NCBI RefSeq assembly: GCF_008642295.1
Contig: NZ_CP029190.1
Span: 2,142,001-2,206,000 of the forward strand
Length of the DNA: 64,000 nt
Direction of reading: 5' to 3'
Origin: Streptomyces venezuelae
Lineage (GTDB): Bacteria > Actinomycetota > Actinomycetes > Streptomycetales > Streptomycetaceae
Shown here: positions 30,889 through 41,075 of the stretch, piece by piece
How the letters are laid out: each line of letters opens with the position of its first letter
Numbering within the stretch: position 1 is the stretch's first letter
Program-made: the position numbers and the translations under genes
Notes under the pieces: generated by a model
What the model was told of the DNA's origin: nothing
The model's input: only the letters and a program-made list of their open reading frames with translations
Database searches by the model: none

Positions 30889-31869
30889 TCAGCCGGTGCC
30901 GACGAAGGCCGCCAGCAGCAGCCAGACCACCGGGGCGGTCGGCAGCAGCGAGTCCAGGCGGTCCATGATTCCGCCATGGCCCGGGAGCAGGGTGCCCATG
31001 TCCTTGATGCCCAGGTCCCGCTTGATCATCGACTCACCCAGGTCACCCAGGGTGGCGCTGACCGCGACCGCCAGGCCCAGGACCAGGCCCTGCCACCAGC
31101 TGCCGCCGTCGATCAGGAACTGCATGCACAGTGCGCCGGCCACCATGGCGAAGCCGATCGCGCCGAACAGCCCCTCGCGGGTCTTGCCGGGGCTGATCCG
31201 CGGAGCCAGCTTGTTCTTGCCGAAGCGCCAGCCGACCGCGTAGGCCCCGGTATCGCTGACCACCGTGAGCACCAGGAAGGTGATCACCCGCTGTGCCCCG
31301 TCGTCGGCGGCGAGGAGCATGGCGACGAAGGTGGCCAGGAAGGGCACGTAGAACGCCGCGAAGACGCCCGCCGTGACGTCCTTGAGGTAGTCATCGGGCG
31401 GTTCCGTCATCCGCCACACCAGCACCGCCAGCGAGGTCAGCGCCATGGCGACCCAGGCGCCCTCGGCGCCCCGGACGTAACCGGCGATGACCATGGCGGC
31501 GCCGCCGACGGCCAGCGGGACCAGCGGTGCCTTGATGCCCTTGCGTTCCTGCAGCCGGGAGGTCAGCTCCCACAGGCCGACGACCACGGCGACGGCGATC
31601 ACGCCGACGAAGACCGCCTTGACGATCAGCAGCGAGGCGAAGATGACCGCGCCGAGGCCGACGCCGACGCCTATGGCGGCACGCAGGTCGCGCCCGGCGC
31701 GCTTCTTGGGCGGCGGCGGGGGCTCCTGCGGGGCCTGTGGGGGTGGCGTGGCCATGGGCTCCTGCGGCGGCATGTCGGCGCGGAACGGGGGGCCGTCCGG
31801 AAGGACGGCCCCCCGATCATATGCGGGACCTGCCGGAACCGGCTCCGCCTCCCAGGGAGAGTCGTTCAT
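30889..31869 (-). CDS. cdsA: Phosphatidate cytidylyltransferase
   Basis: A 326-residue integral membrane enzyme making CDP-diacylglycerol from phosphatidate and CTP. A Pro-rich cytoplasmic N-terminus of about 55 residues precedes eight or so helices. The C-terminal CdsA signature is clear: KTREGLFGAIGFAMVAG and SATLGDLGESMIKRDLGIKD, ending HGGIMDRLDSLL. The start ATG overlaps the frr stop by one base, a conserved frr-cdsA coupling. Confidence 0.92.
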   Translation of the reverse strand: MNDSPWEAEPVPAGPAYDRGAVLPDGPPFRADMPPQEPMATPPPQAPQEPPPPPKKRAGRDLRAAIGVGVGLGAVIFASLLIVKAVFVGVIAVAVVVGLWELTSRLQERKGIKAPLVPLAVGGAAMVIAGYVRGAEGAWVAMALTSLAVLVWRMTEPPDDYLKDVTAGVFAAFYVPFLATFVAMLLAADDGAQRVITFLVLTVVSDTGAYAVGWRFGKNKLAPRISPGKTREGLFGAIGFAMVAGALCMQFLIDGGSWWQGLVLGLAVAVSATLGDLGESMIKRDLGIKDMGTLLPGHGGIMDRLDSLLPTAPVVWLLLAAFVGTG

Positions 31870-32426
31870 CAGACCTCGAGGAGCTCGGCTTCCTTGTGCT
31901 TGAGCAGCTCGTCCACCTGTGCGACGTACTTCGCGGTGGTGTCGTCGAGCTCCTTCTCCGCGCGGCGCACCTCGTCCTCGCCGGACTCCTTGTCCTTGAC
32001 GAGCTTGTCGAGGGCGTCCTTCGCCTTGCGGCGGACGGAGCGGATGGAGACCTTGGAGTCCTCGGCCTTGGTCCGCGCGACCTTGATGTACTCCTTGCGG
32101 CGGTCCTGCGTCAGCTCCGGGAAGGTCACCCGGATGATGTTGCCGTCGTTGCTGGGGTTGACGCCCAGGTCGGAGTCGCGGATGGCCTGCTCGATGTTGC
32201 GCAGCGCGCTCTTGTCGAACGGGGTCACGATGGCCATGCGCGGCTCGGGCACCGAGAACGAGGCGAGCTGGTTGATGGGGGTGATGGCACCGTAGTAGTC
32301 CGCCACGATCTTGTTGAACATCGCCGGGTGCGCACGGCCGGTGCGGATCGCGGCGAAGTCCTCCTTGGCGACCACGACGGCCTTCTCCATCTTCTCCTCG
32401 GCCTCGAGGAGGATTTCTTCGATCAC
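31869..32426 (-). CDS. frr: Ribosome recycling factor
   Basis: A 185-residue cytosolic protein that, with EF-G, splits post-termination ribosomes. It has the normal family length when begun at GTG 32426 ([17 protein letters not shown]), which has GGAG seven bases upstream. An ATG five codons earlier lacks a ribosome site. Family stretches [17 protein letters not shown] and [19 protein letters not shown] are present. It is the second gene of the pyrH-frr-cdsA operon. Confidence 0.94.
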   Translation of the reverse strand: MIEEILLEAEEKMEKAVVVAKEDFAAIRTGRAHPAMFNKIVADYYGAITPINQLASFSVPEPRMAIVTPFDKSALRNIEQAIRDSDLGVNPSNDGNIIRVTFPELTQDRRKEYIKVARTKAEDSKVSIRSVRRKAKDALDKLVKDKESGEDEVRRAEKELDDTTAKYVAQVDELLKHKEAELLEV

Positions 32427-32492
32427 CACGTGCTCCTGCATGTCAGATATGGATGGTTCAGGCGGGCGGCCGGCAGCCGGCCGGCAGAGCGC

Positions 32493-33272
32493 TCAGGCCC
32501 GGGTGCCCTGGTCGCTCACGAGCGTGCCGATCTTCTCACCCTTGACCGCGCGGGCGATATTGCCCTCGGTCAGCAGCTCGAAGACGAGGATCGGCAGCTT
32601 GTTGTCACGGCAGAGCGTGATCGCGGTGGCGTCGGCGACCTTGAGGTCGCGGGAGAGCACCTCGCCGTATTCGAGCGCGTCGAACTTGACGGCGTCCGGG
32701 TTGGTCTTCGGGTCGGAGTCGTAGACCCCGTCCACGCCGTTCTTGCCCATGAGCAGGGCCTCGGCGTCGATTTCCAGCGCGCGCTGGGCGGCGGTGGTGT
32801 CGGTGGAGAAGTAGGGCATGCCCATGCCCGCGCCGAAGATCACGACGCGGCCCTTCTCCAGGTGCCGTACGGCCCGCAGCGGGATGTACGGCTCCGCGAC
32901 CTGGCCCATGGTGATGGCGGTCTGGACGCGGGAGTCGATGCCTTCCTTCTCCAGGAAGTCCTGGAGGGCGAGGCAGTTCATGACGGTGCCGAGCATGCCC
33001 ATGTAGTCGGAGCGGGCCCGGTCCATGCCGCGCTGCTGCAGCTCGGCGCCGCGGAAGAAGTTGCCGCCGCCGATGACGACCGCGATCTCCGCGCCGTCGC
33101 GGACCACCGCGGCGATCTCTCGCGCGATGGCGTGGACGACGTCGGGGTCGACACCGAGCCCCCCGCCGCCGGAGAAGGCCTCGCCCGACAGCTTCAGCAT
33201 GAAGCGGCGGCCCTTCTTGTCGTGGTCGCTCTTGTCGTCGGAAGCGGTGTGGGGGTCCACGCCCTGATTCAT
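32493..33272 (-). CDS. pyrH: UMP kinase
   Basis: A 259-residue amino-acid-kinase-fold enzyme phosphorylating UMP to [11 protein letters not shown] (phosphate binding), [10 protein letters not shown] and the C-terminal [11 protein letters not shown] are conserved. The N-terminus has about 25 extra hydrophilic residues typical of actinobacteria. ATG at 33272 has GAGGAG six bases upstream. It is preceded by a terminator-like hairpin separating it from tsf. Confidence 0.94.
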   Translation of the reverse strand: MNQGVDPHTASDDKSDHDKKGRRFMLKLSGEAFSGGGGLGVDPDVVHAIAREIAAVVRDGAEIAVVIGGGNFFRGAELQQRGMDRARSDYMGMLGTVMNCLALQDFLEKEGIDSRVQTAITMGQVAEPYIPLRAVRHLEKGRVVIFGAGMGMPYFSTDTTAAQRALEIDAEALLMGKNGVDGVYDSDPKTNPDAVKFDALEYGEVLSRDLKVADATAITLCRDNKLPILVFELLTEGNIARAVKGEKIGTLVSDQGTRA

Positions 33273-33300
33273 GGAGATCTCCTCGTGCACATACGAAGAA

Positions 33301-33345
33301 GGCCATTGCCGTTGGGTCCTTGCGGTTCCCTCTGCGGCAATGGCC
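33301..33345 (-). terminator. Terminator between tsf and pyrH
   Basis: Perfect 11-base arms GGCCATTGCCG (33301-33311) and CGGCAATGGCC (33335-33345). In the minus direction the stem is followed by TTCTTCG. It should end most rpsB-tsf transcripts before pyrH. Confidence 0.8.
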
Positions 33346-33435
33346 TCCTCGTCAGATCTGCGGTCGTCCTGCGCGAGCGCGGACGACTGCCTCAGACCCT
33401 ACCGGGGTCCGGTGTCCGTCGCGGTACGGACGGAC

Positions 33436-34272
33436 TCAGATGCCGACCTTGATGCGGGTGAAGCGCTTCAGGGTGACACCGGCCTCGTCCAGGATCTGCT
33501 GGACGGACTTCTTCTGGTCCAGCGCGTACGGCTGGCCCAGCAGGGTGGCGTCCTTGAAGAACGCGTTCACGCGGCCCTCGACGATCTTCGGGAGCGCGGC
33601 CTCGGGCTTGCCCTCGGCGCGGGTGGTCTCCTCGGCGACGCGACGCTCGGACTCGATGACCTCGGCCGGGACGTCCTCACGGGTGAGGTACTTCGGCGCG
33701 AAGGCGGCGATGTGCTGCGCGACACCCTTGGCGAGCTCGGCGTTCTCCTTGTCGAACTCGACGAGAACACCGATCTGCGGGGGCAGGTCGGGCATGGTGC
33801 GGTGCATGTACGCGGAGACGAAACCGTCGGCGTACTGGGCGAAGCGGTCCAGGACGATCTTCTCGCCGAGGAGGGCGTTGGCCTCGTCGACGAACGCCTG
33901 GACGGTCTTGCCGGCCTCGATCTCGGAGGCGAGCAGCGCCGCGAGGTCGGCCGGGGAGGTCTTCGCGACGTGCTCGGCGAGCGTGGCGGCGACGTCCTGG
34001 AACTTCTGGCCCTTGGCCACGAAGTCCGTCTCGCACTTCAGCTCGACCAGGACACCGGAGGTGTTGTCGTCGGCGATGAGGGAGACGACGGCACCGTTCT
34101 CGGCGGAACGGCCCTCGCGCTTGGCGACGCCCTTCTGGCCCTTGATGCGCAGCGCTTCCTGGGCCTTCTCGACGTCGCCGTCGGCCTCCTCGAGCGCCTT
34201 CTTGCAGTCCATCATGCCGACGCCGGTGAGCTCGCGGAGCTTCTTGACGTCAGCGGCGGTGTAGTTCGCCAT
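33436..34272 (-). CDS. tsf: Translation elongation factor Ts
   Basis: A 278-residue nucleotide-exchange factor for EF-Tu. The N-terminal UBA-like domain has VKKLRELTGVGMMDCKKAL. The TDFV signature (CETDFVAKG) follows, then two core subdomains. The ATG at 34272 gives the usual MANYTAADVKKL start. It lies downstream of rpsB in the conserved rpsB-tsf order, with two hairpins between. Confidence 0.95.
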   Translation of the reverse strand: MANYTAADVKKLRELTGVGMMDCKKALEEADGDVEKAQEALRIKGQKGVAKREGRSAENGAVVSLIADDNTSGVLVELKCETDFVAKGQKFQDVAATLAEHVAKTSPADLAALLASEIEAGKTVQAFVDEANALLGEKIVLDRFAQYADGFVSAYMHRTMPDLPPQIGVLVEFDKENAELAKGVAQHIAAFAPKYLTREDVPAEVIESERRVAEETTRAEGKPEAALPKIVEGRVNAFFKDATLLGQPYALDQKKSVQQILDEAGVTLKRFTRIKVGI

Positions 34273-34317
34273 GAGTCTGTGATTCTCTCTCGAAGTCGTA
34301 GATCTACGGGTGAACGG

Positions 34318-34399
34318 CGGGGGGCGGTGCTTGGTTCGCACCGTCCCCCGTCGTCATCGTCCGTGCTGTGAGTGCCCTGGGAGTGAACTCAGGGCGCTC
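34318..34399 (-). terminator. Two hairpins between rpsB and tsf
   Basis: The first, nearer rpsB, has arms GAGTGCCCTG (34370-34379) and CAGGGCGCTC (34390-34399) with one wobble. The second has arms CGGGGGGCGGTGC (34318-34330) and GCACCGTCCCCCG (34338-34350), also with one wobble. The pair probably attenuates read-through so tsf is made at a different level from rpsB. Confidence 0.7.
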
Positions 34400-34407
34400 T
34401 CAGTGGG

Positions 34408-35289
34408 TCAGGCCTGCTCGGCGTCGGCGGCCGGGGCCTCGGCGGCCGGAGCCTCGGCCGCGGGGGCCTCGGCAGCAGCCTCGGCCGGAGCCTCGGCGTC
34501 GTCGGCCTTCTTCTCGCCCTCGAGCAGGTCGCGCTCCCACTCGGCGAGCGGCTCGGCGGCGGCCTTGTCGCCCGGCTTCGAGTCACCGGTCGCAGCGCCG
34601 GAGCGGGCGATGAGGCCCTCGGCGACGGCGTCGGCGATCACGCGGGTGAGCAGGGTGACGGAGCGGATCGCGTCGTCGTTGCCCGGGATCTTGTAGTCGA
34701 CCTCGTCGGGGTCGCAGTTGGTGTCGAGGATCGCGACGACCGGGATGTGGAGCTTGCGCGCCTCACCGACGGCGATGTGCTCCTTCTTGGTGTCGACGAT
34801 CCAGACGGCGCTGGGAACCTTCGACATCTCGCGGATACCGCCGAGGGTCTTCTCCAGCTTGGCCTTCTCGCGGGAGAGGACCAGGAGCTCCTTCTTGGTG
34901 AGGCCGGAGGCGGCCACGTCCTCGAAGTCGATCGCCTCGAGCTCCTTCAGACGCTGAAGGCGCTTGTAGACGGTGGAGAAGTTGGTGAGCATGCCGCCCA
35001 GCCAGCGCTGGTTGACGTAGGGCATGCCGACGCGGGTCGCCTGCTCGGCGATCGCCTCCTGCGCCTGCTTCTTGGTACCGACGAACATGATGGAGCCGCC
35101 GTGCGCGACGGTCTCCTTGACGAACTCGTAGGCGCGGTCGATGTACGACAGCGACTGGAGCAGGTCGATGATGTAGATGCCGTTGCGCTCGGTGAAGATG
35201 AAGCGCTTCATCTTCGGGTTCCAGCGACGGGTCTGGTGACCGAAGTGGACGCCGCTTTCCAGCAGCTCCCGCATCGTGACGACGGCCAT
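34408..35289 (-). CDS. rpsB: 30S ribosomal protein S2
   Basis: A 293-residue S2. [22 protein letters not shown] and [12 protein letters not shown] are diagnostic. The C-terminal 45 or so residues form an Ala/Glu/Pro-rich acidic tail, longer than in most bacteria but usual in Streptomyces. ATG at 35289 has AAGGAG upstream. The 254-base upstream gap has a TACACT -10-like hexamer near 35437 on the minus strand; no other element is clear. Confidence 0.95.
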   Translation of the reverse strand: MAVVTMRELLESGVHFGHQTRRWNPKMKRFIFTERNGIYIIDLLQSLSYIDRAYEFVKETVAHGGSIMFVGTKKQAQEAIAEQATRVGMPYVNQRWLGGMLTNFSTVYKRLQRLKELEAIDFEDVAASGLTKKELLVLSREKAKLEKTLGGIREMSKVPSAVWIVDTKKEHIAVGEARKLHIPVVAILDTNCDPDEVDYKIPGNDDAIRSVTLLTRVIADAVAEGLIARSGAATGDSKPGDKAAAEPLAEWERDLLEGEKKADDAEAPAEAAAEAPAAEAPAAEAPAADAEQA

Positions 35290-35543
35290 GGCCGTATCTC
35301 CTTGAATTCTCGGTTGCATCCTGACGCCCCGCCGCGCCCTGCCCCCGAGAGGGGACCGAGAGACGCTGTCACCTGTGCCGTTTCCGGCCGGTGCTGGGGC
35401 GTGCGAAGTCGACCCGGTGACCCGGATCGCCACAAGAAGTGTACGGGACCGTGTGCCGTGCCGGGTGACGCCCCTTGTCCACAGCGGTGCCGTCGTCCAC
35501 AGGGCGGGGCGCGGCGGCCGGTTCCCGCGGGACCCTGCCGTCC

Positions 35544-36728
35544 ATGACCGCACTGCTGCTCGCCCTGCTGCTGACCCTGCTCCCGTCCGCTGTGCGGGAC
35601 CCGGGGCCGTCGTATGTGCGCCCGCTGCCCGGGCCGCTGGACGTGGTGCGCTGGTGGGATCCGCCGCCCACCCCGTACGCGGCCGGGCACCGGGGCGTGG
35701 ACCTGGCGGCCCCGGTGGGGGCCGGGGTGCGGGCGGTGGGGCCGGGGCTGGTGCATTACGCCGGACAGGTGGCGGGCCGCGGGGTGCTCTCGCTCACCCT
35801 CCCGGGTGGGCTGCGCACCACGTACGAGCCGGTCCGGCCGCTGGTCACGGCGGGCGAGCAGGTGCGGGCCGGGCAGTTGGTGGCCGTGCTGACCGCCGGC
35901 AGTCACTGCGGGTCCGGGTCCGGGTCCGGGTCCGGGGCAAGGGCCTGTCTGCACTGGGGGCTGCTGGCCGGCGAGACCTATCTGAATCCGCTGGGGCTGC
36001 TCCCCCGCCGGAGCCCGCGGCTGCTGCCGTTCGCCGGCAGCGGGTCCGGAGCGTCAGCCCCGGACGCCCCGCAGGGCCATCGCAACGGCGGCCTCGGTGA
36101 CCTCGGCGGGATCCTCGGCGGCCCCCAGCTCGATCCTGCGGACGGCGGCGTCGACCACGCCCTGCAGGAGCATCGCGGCGAGCCGGGGCTGTGCATGGCC
36201 CAGGGCGCCCAGGGCCTCGACGATCATCGCCACCAGTCCGCCGTGCGCCGCGCGGATCTTCTCCCGGGCACCGGCGTCCAGCTCGCTGGCGGAGATCGCC
36301 ACCACCGCGCGGTGCCGCCGGTCCCCGACCAGGGACAGCTGCTGCCGCACATAGGCCTCGATCTTGGCCTCGGGCGTGGGGGCCGCCTGCATCGCGGCCT
36401 CGATCTCCGCCGCCCACACCGGGAAGTCCACGGCGCAGAGCTCTTCGACCACCGCCGCCCGGGAGCGGAAGTACTCGTAGACGGAGGACCTGGCGAGGCC
36501 GGTCCGCTCGGCCAGGGCGGGGAAGGTCAGCGCTTCGGTCCCGCCTTCCGACAGCAGGGATCGCGCGGCATCCAGCAGGGCGCCGCGCTGCATCGTCCGG
36601 TGCTCGGCCACCGAGGCCGCTCGAATCCTGGGCACAGCACCACTCTACGGAGGCCGCGCAAGGTCAGCGGCCGACATCCGCCAGCTTGGCCCGCAGCTGC
36701 AGGACCGACTTGGTGTGGATCTGGCTGA
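35544..36728 (+). CDS. M23-like peptidase protein whose frame runs on antisense over the TetR gene
   Basis: The first 170 residues form a secreted LytM/M23-like module: signal peptide [16 protein letters not shown], then [20 protein letters not shown] with the HxxxD zinc motif and [10 protein letters not shown]. The second motif reads [10 protein letters not shown] where active enzymes have HxH, so one ligand is missing and activity is doubtful. Relatives would end near residue 170 (around 36055). Here no stop occurs, and the frame continues to 36728 antisense to the whole TetR gene and the whiG 3' end, giving 394 codons. The tail has no recognisable domain. A lost stop codon or a sequence error are both possible. 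A GGGTCC repeat encodes a Gly-Ser run near residue 127. Confidence 0.6.
   Translation: MTALLLALLLTLLPSAVRDPGPSYVRPLPGPLDVVRWWDPPPTPYAAGHRGVDLAAPVGAGVRAVGPGLVHYAGQVAGRGVLSLTLPGGLRTTYEPVRPLVTAGEQVRAGQLVAVLTAGSHCGSGSGSGSGARACLHWGLLAGETYLNPLGLLPRRSPRLLPFAGSGSGASAPDAPQGHRNGGLGDLGGILGGPQLDPADGGVDHALQEHRGEPGLCMAQGAQGLDDHRHQSAVRRADLLPGTGVQLAGGDRHHRAVPPVPDQGQLLPHIGLDLGLGRGGRLHRGLDLRRPHREVHGAELFDHRRPGAEVLVDGGPGEAGPLGQGGEGQRFGPAFRQQGSRGIQQGAALHRPVLGHRGRSNPGHSTTLRRPRKVSGRHPPAWPAAAGPTWCGSG
36054..36635 (-). CDS. TetR family transcriptional regulator
   Basis: A 193-residue repressor-type protein. The N-terminal helix-turn-helix contains [21 protein letters not shown] (about 37-57), and the C-terminal domain binds an unknown ligand. 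It begins at GTG 36635, 28 bases downstream of whiG, and may be co-transcribed with it. The opposite strand carries the extended M23-like frame. Confidence 0.88.
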   Translation of the reverse strand: MPRIRAASVAEHRTMQRGALLDAARSLLSEGGTEALTFPALAERTGLARSSVYEYFRSRAAVVEELCAVDFPVWAAEIEAAMQAAPTPEAKIEAYVRQQLSLVGDRRHRAVVAISASELDAGAREKIRAAHGGLVAMIVEALGALGHAQPRLAAMLLQGVVDAAVRRIELGAAEDPAEVTEAAVAMALRGVRG

Positions 36729-37500
36729 CCCGGCTCTCGGTGACGCCCAGGACATGGCCGATCTCGGCCAGGGTGAGCCCCTCGTAGTAGTAGAGGGTGA
36801 CCACGGTCTTCTCCCTTTCCGGGAGGGTGTTGATGGCCCGGGCCAGCAGCCGGCGCAGCTCCCGGTCCTCGGCCACCTCCACCGGGTTGTCGGCGGCGGT
36901 GTCCTCCAGGGTGTCCATCAGGGAGAGCCGGTCGCCGCCCTCGCCCCCGACGTGCAGCAGGTCTTCCAGGGCGACCACGTTGGCCAGCCACAACTGGCTG
37001 AAGACGGAGTGCAGTTCCTCCACCCCGACCCCCATCTCGGCAGCCACCTCGGCCTCCGTCGGGGTGCGCCGCAGCTGGGCTTCGAGGGTGGCATAGGCCC
37101 GCTCCACGGCCCGGGCCTTCTGGCGCACGGACCGGGGGATCCAGTCCAGGGCACGCAGTTCGTCGATCATCGCGCCGCGGATGCGGGTGATGGCATAGGT
37201 CTCGAACTTGATGGAGCGGTCGATGTCGAACTTCTCGATGGCGTCGATCAGTCCGAACACCCCGGAGGAGACGAAGTCCGCCTGCTCGACGTTGGGCGGC
37301 AGGCCGACGCTGACCCGGCCGGCCACGTACTTCACCAGCGGCGAGTAGTGCAGGATCAGCTGCTCCCGCAGTCTCTCGTCCCCCGAGTCCTTGTACGAGC
37401 GCCACAGCGCGTCCAGGGACGAGGGCGCGGTGGACCGCACGCTGCCGCGGGCAGCGGGGGGTGCCGCGGCGCGGTCAGACCCTGAGGTGTGCTGGGGCAT
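36664..37500 (-). CDS. whiG: RNA polymerase sigma factor WhiG
   Basis: A 278-residue sigma-28/FliA-family factor that commits Streptomyces aerial hyphae to sporulation. Region 2 contains [20 protein letters not shown] and [22 protein letters not shown]. Region 4 has [20 protein letters not shown]. The length and N-terminal His/Ser/Ala-rich leader match WhiG. ATG at 37500 is used; the ribosome site is weak. Its targets (whiH, whiI) are not in the window. Confidence 0.93.
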   Translation of the reverse strand: MPQHTSGSDRAAAPPAARGSVRSTAPSSLDALWRSYKDSGDERLREQLILHYSPLVKYVAGRVSVGLPPNVEQADFVSSGVFGLIDAIEKFDIDRSIKFETYAITRIRGAMIDELRALDWIPRSVRQKARAVERAYATLEAQLRRTPTEAEVAAEMGVGVEELHSVFSQLWLANVVALEDLLHVGGEGGDRLSLMDTLEDTAADNPVEVAEDRELRRLLARAINTLPEREKTVVTLYYYEGLTLAEIGHVLGVTESRVSQIHTKSVLQLRAKLADVGR

Positions 37501-37709
37501 GCTTCGCCTTTGTCGGGGCCGGATTCCTTGCGAGCGTAGCGTGACTGAAGTGTCGCGGTGCGCGAAGAGTACGGGATCGCGCGGGGGCGCAAAGGCTCCC
37601 TGCACCGCGCGGGCGGCCCGGGACCGGCGCCTCGCGCACAGTCCCGGCGGCTGCCACCCGGAAGACCGCGTCTCTCATCGGCTTCACTCTTTCACCGGAA
37701 CGCCCCAGG

Positions 37710-38885
37710 TCAACGACCGCCTCGCCGGGTGACTCCGGTTTCGGTGGCCGCGCCATCCGTCCGTGCGGTCAACTTCCAGCCGTCGCCTTGCCGTTCGACG
37801 AACCCCAGAGAGTGAAGTTCGTACAGTCTGCCGATGACTTCATCGGTGCCGGTGCCCACGGCGAGGGCCAGCTCGGCCGCGGTTGCCGTCCGGCCGGCCG
37901 GCAGCGCCTCCAGGACCCGGCGGGCCGCCGGGTCGAGCAGGTCGCGGGCCAGCACCGGTCCGCGCCGCACCGGCGCCAGCTCCCCGATGCCGCCCACCAG
38001 TTCCACGACCTCGGCCGCATCGGTGACCAGCTCGGCCTCGCCGCGCAGCAGTTCGTGCACCCCGGCGGAGAGCCCGCTGGTGGCCGGGCCGGGAACGCCC
38101 ATCACGAACCGGCCGAGCTCCCGGGCCCGCCGCGCGGTGACCAGCGAGCCGCTGCGGTAGGCGGCCTCGACCACGACCGTGCCGCGGGTGAGGGCCGCGA
38201 TGACCCGGTTGCGCAGGACGAACCGGCTGGGCGTGGGGTGGCTGCCGGGCGGCAGCTCCCCGATGAGCAGTCCCTGCCGGCCGATGCGGCCGATCAGCCC
38301 GGCGTGTCCCCGCGGGTACCGGACGTCGACCCCGCAGGCCAGTACGGCGGCGGTGGCTCCGCCCGCGGCCAGGGCCCCGCGGTGGGCGGCGCCGTCGATC
38401 CCGTACGCCGCGCCGGAGACCACCACCCAGCCGCGCTCGGCGAGCCCTGCGGCCAGCGTCTGTGCCATATGGGCCCCGTACGGGGTACAGGCGCGGGCGC
38501 CGACCACGGCCACCGAGCGCAGCGCCCATATCCGCAGGTGCGGGCTGCCGCACAGCCACAGCCCGACCGGCCGGGCGTCCCCGAGGTCGTCGAGCTGTCC
38601 GGGCCATTCCGGGGAGCCGGGGACCACGAACCGCCCGCCGGCCTCGGCGATCTGTGCCAGGTCCCGCTCCGGGTCGGCGGCGACCGCCCGCTTCCGGTAC
38701 CCGGCCAGGCGCTCGGCCCCGGCGCCGTCCGGCGCCTCCGTCCCTGCGGCCCCCTCCGCGCTGAGCATCCGTATCAGCCGCACGGCCCCCCACCGGCGCA
38801 GCCACCGCCCGCCGAGTTCCTCGCCGGGTTCCAGCACCCGGGTCAGCGCGGCCCGCGCCAGCAGCTCCTCCCGGCCGGCGCTCAT
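37710..38885 (-). CDS. dprA: DNA-processing protein DprA
   Basis: A 391-residue RecA-loader of the DprA/Smf family. The Rossmann domain shows VAVVGARACTPYG, VVVSGAAYGIDGAAHRGAL and SRFVLRNRVIAALTRGTVVVEA. A C-terminal winged helix (DPAARRVLEALPAGRTATAAE) is present. In non-competent species its role is unclear. It overlaps comM by four bases. Confidence 0.92.
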   Translation of the reverse strand: MSAGREELLARAALTRVLEPGEELGGRWLRRWGAVRLIRMLSAEGAAGTEAPDGAGAERLAGYRKRAVAADPERDLAQIAEAGGRFVVPGSPEWPGQLDDLGDARPVGLWLCGSPHLRIWALRSVAVVGARACTPYGAHMAQTLAAGLAERGWVVVSGAAYGIDGAAHRGALAAGGATAAVLACGVDVRYPRGHAGLIGRIGRQGLLIGELPPGSHPTPSRFVLRNRVIAALTRGTVVVEAAYRSGSLVTARRARELGRFVMGVPGPATSGLSAGVHELLRGEAELVTDAAEVVELVGGIGELAPVRRGPVLARDLLDPAARRVLEALPAGRTATAAELALAVGTGTDEVIGRLYELHSLGFVERQGDGWKLTARTDGAATETGVTRRGGR

Positions 38886-40564
38886 GATGCGGCTCCGGTG
38901 CCGATCGGCGTCCCGCGGGCGATCCCGGTGCGGAGCTCCAGGGCGACGGCCACGTCCAGCGCGTCCGGGGAGTCCTTGCCGCCCAGGTCGGCGACGGTCC
39001 AGGCGACCCGCAGCACCCGGTCCAGCCCGCGCGCGGTGAGCAGGCCCCGCTCCAGGTCCCGCTCGGCCTGAGCCAGCGCTCCGGGGGCCGGTTGCCAGCG
39101 GGTACGCAGCTCGTGTCCGGGGATTTCACTGTTGACGGTCCAGGGGGTACCCGCCAGTCTGGCCGCGGCCCGGGCCCTGGCCTCGGCCACCCGTCCGGCC
39201 ACGGCCGCGCTGGACTCGCCCCGCCCGCCCTGGCCGAGCAGATCGGCCCGGGTGACCGGCTGCACCTCGACCCGCAGATCGACCCGGTCGAGCAGTGGTC
39301 CGGACAGCCGCGCCTGGTAGCGCCGGATCACCGAGGGCGGGCAGTCGCACCCGGCCCCGTACAGGGTGTGCCGGCCGCAGGGGCAGGGATTCGCTGCGAG
39401 CACCATCAGGAACCGGGCGGGCAGCCGCACCACACCGGCCGCCCGGGCCACGAACACCTGCCCGGACTCCAGCGGCTGTCGCAGGGCGTCCAGTGCCTTG
39501 GTGCTGAATTCCGGCGCCTCGTCCAGGAAGAGCACCCCGCGGTGGGCGAGCGAGACGGCCCCGGGCCGGGGCAGTCCGCTGCCGCCGCCGACCAGGGACT
39601 GCATGGTCGCCGAGTGGTGCGGTGCGCAGTAGGGCGGGGCGGAGATCATCGGCTCGCCGGGCTGGAGGATCCCGGCGACCGAGTGGACGGCGGTGACTTC
39701 GAGGGAGTCCTTCCGGCTGAGCGGCGGCATGATTCCGGGCAGCCGCTCGGCGAGCATGGTTTTGCCGGCGCCCGGTGGTCCGCTGAGGAAGAGGTGGTGG
39801 CCGCCGGCCGCGGCCACTTCCAGGGCGCGCCGGGCGGCGCGCTGTCCCCCGACATCGGCCAGGTCGGGCCGCCCGGGCCCGCCAGACCCGCCGGACCCGT
39901 CGGACCCGTCGGCCGCGGCCGGTCCCGTCCCGCCGCCGGCCCGGCCGCCGCCCGGCGGCGGACCCGTCCCCGAGCCCGCCCCCGGCAGGAGCAGGCCCGG
40001 CGGCATCCGGTCGGAACCCCCCGCCGCGGCCGGGGGTTCCTCCGGGACCTCGGTGTCGTTGAGGATCGCGATCAGCTGACGCAGGCTGCGGATGCCGAGG
40101 ACGGCCACGTCGGGCACCAGGGCGGCCTCTGCCGCGCAGGCCTCGGGGACCACCACCTGACCGTGCCCGGCCTCCGCGGCGGCCAGCACCGCCGGGAGGA
40201 TCCCCCGGACCGGGCGGACCCCGCCGTCCAGGCCGAGCTCGCCGATCAGCACCAGGTCGGCGATCACCTCCGGGTCCAGGCGCTCGGCCGCGGCCAGCAC
40301 CGCCGTGGCCACGGCCAGGTCGAAGCCGGCTCCCGATTTGGGCACGGACGCCGGGCTCAGGCCCACCGTCAGCTTCTTCTGCGGCCAGTCGGCGCCCGAG
40401 TTCACCACCGCCGCCCGGACCCGGTCCCGGCTTTCGAACAGGGTCTTGTCGGGCAGGCCGACCAGGGTGAACGCCGCCAGGCCCGGTTCCAGGTCGGCCT
40501 GGACCTCCACCAGCACGCCTTCCACCCCGGTCAGGGCCACCGAACAGGTCCGCGCGAACCCCAT
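38882..40564 (-). CDS. comM: YifB/ComM family magnesium-chelatase-like ATPase
   Basis: A 560-residue AAA+ protein. An N-terminal Lon-like domain (LTVGLSPASVPKSGAGFDLA) is joined by a Gly/Pro/Asp-rich linker of about 60 residues to the AAA+ core. The core has Walker A SGPPGAGKTM and Walker B GVLFLDEAPEF, plus an ANPCPCGRHTLYGAGCDCP zinc-binding insert. ComM is a branch-migration helicase in E. coli relatives. The linker is longer than in enteric homologues. The ATG overlaps the yraN stop by one base and the end overlaps dprA, so yraN-comM-dprA is one operon. Confidence 0.91.
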   Translation of the reverse strand: MGFARTCSVALTGVEGVLVEVQADLEPGLAAFTLVGLPDKTLFESRDRVRAAVVNSGADWPQKKLTVGLSPASVPKSGAGFDLAVATAVLAAAERLDPEVIADLVLIGELGLDGGVRPVRGILPAVLAAAEAGHGQVVVPEACAAEAALVPDVAVLGIRSLRQLIAILNDTEVPEEPPAAAGGSDRMPPGLLLPGAGSGTGPPPGGGRAGGGTGPAAADGSDGSGGSGGPGRPDLADVGGQRAARRALEVAAAGGHHLFLSGPPGAGKTMLAERLPGIMPPLSRKDSLEVTAVHSVAGILQPGEPMISAPPYCAPHHSATMQSLVGGGSGLPRPGAVSLAHRGVLFLDEAPEFSTKALDALRQPLESGQVFVARAAGVVRLPARFLMVLAANPCPCGRHTLYGAGCDCPPSVIRRYQARLSGPLLDRVDLRVEVQPVTRADLLGQGGRGESSAAVAGRVAEARARAAARLAGTPWTVNSEIPGHELRTRWQPAPGALAQAERDLERGLLTARGLDRVLRVAWTVADLGGKDSPDALDVAVALELRTGIARGTPIGTGAAS

Positions 40565-40986
40565 CACGCCACCCCCCTGGCGTGTTCCACCACGGGTGCG
40601 CCGCGCCGCGGGAGCAGCACCCCGACCAGGTCGATCCGGACCCCGCCCGGGGGCGGTCCGCCGTGATCGGCGAGCCAGCACTCGGCCAGCCTCCGCAACC
40701 GGTCCGCCTTGCGGGGCCGGAGCGCCTCCATCGGATGCTCGAAGGGACCCGCCCGACGGGTCTTGACCTCGCAGACCACCAGCGCGTCCCCGTCGCGGGC
40801 GAGGATGTCGATCTCCCCGCTCCGGCCGGACCGCCAGTTCCGCGCGATCACCGTCATCCCGGCCTCGGCCAGCCGCCGCGCGGCCAGGTCCTCGCCGTAC
40901 CTTCCCAGGGCCAGGGCCATGCCCTGGCGTGCGGTCGGCTCTGCGCTCCGCCGCGTCTGCCGTTGTGCGTGCCGTTGTGAACCCAT
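40564..40986 (-). CDS. YraN family (UPF0102) endonuclease-like protein
   Basis: A 140-residue protein with a restriction-endonuclease-like fold. The core [20 protein letters not shown] carries the D-E-x-K type residues. ATG at 40986 has GGAGG nine bases upstream. It is first in a coupled operon with comM and dprA, a common arrangement suggesting a DNA-processing role that is not established. The Arg/Gln-rich N-terminus is specific to actinobacteria. Confidence 0.88.
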   Translation of the reverse strand: MGSQRHAQRQTRRSAEPTARQGMALALGRYGEDLAARRLAEAGMTVIARNWRSGRSGEIDILARDGDALVVCEVKTRRAGPFEHPMEALRPRKADRLRRLAECWLADHGGPPPGGVRIDLVGVLLPRRGAPVVEHARGVA

Positions 40987-41075
40987 CGGTACCACCTCCG
41001 GCACCGACGGTCCCGCACCCCCGCCCACCCTGTGGATCTTGGTGGATGACCGGGCCCGTGTGGATAACTCCATCA

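Noticed and set aside
35290..35543. S2-type autoregulatory leader ahead of rpsB
   Set aside because: No recognisable conserved S2-leader fold could be made out by eye.
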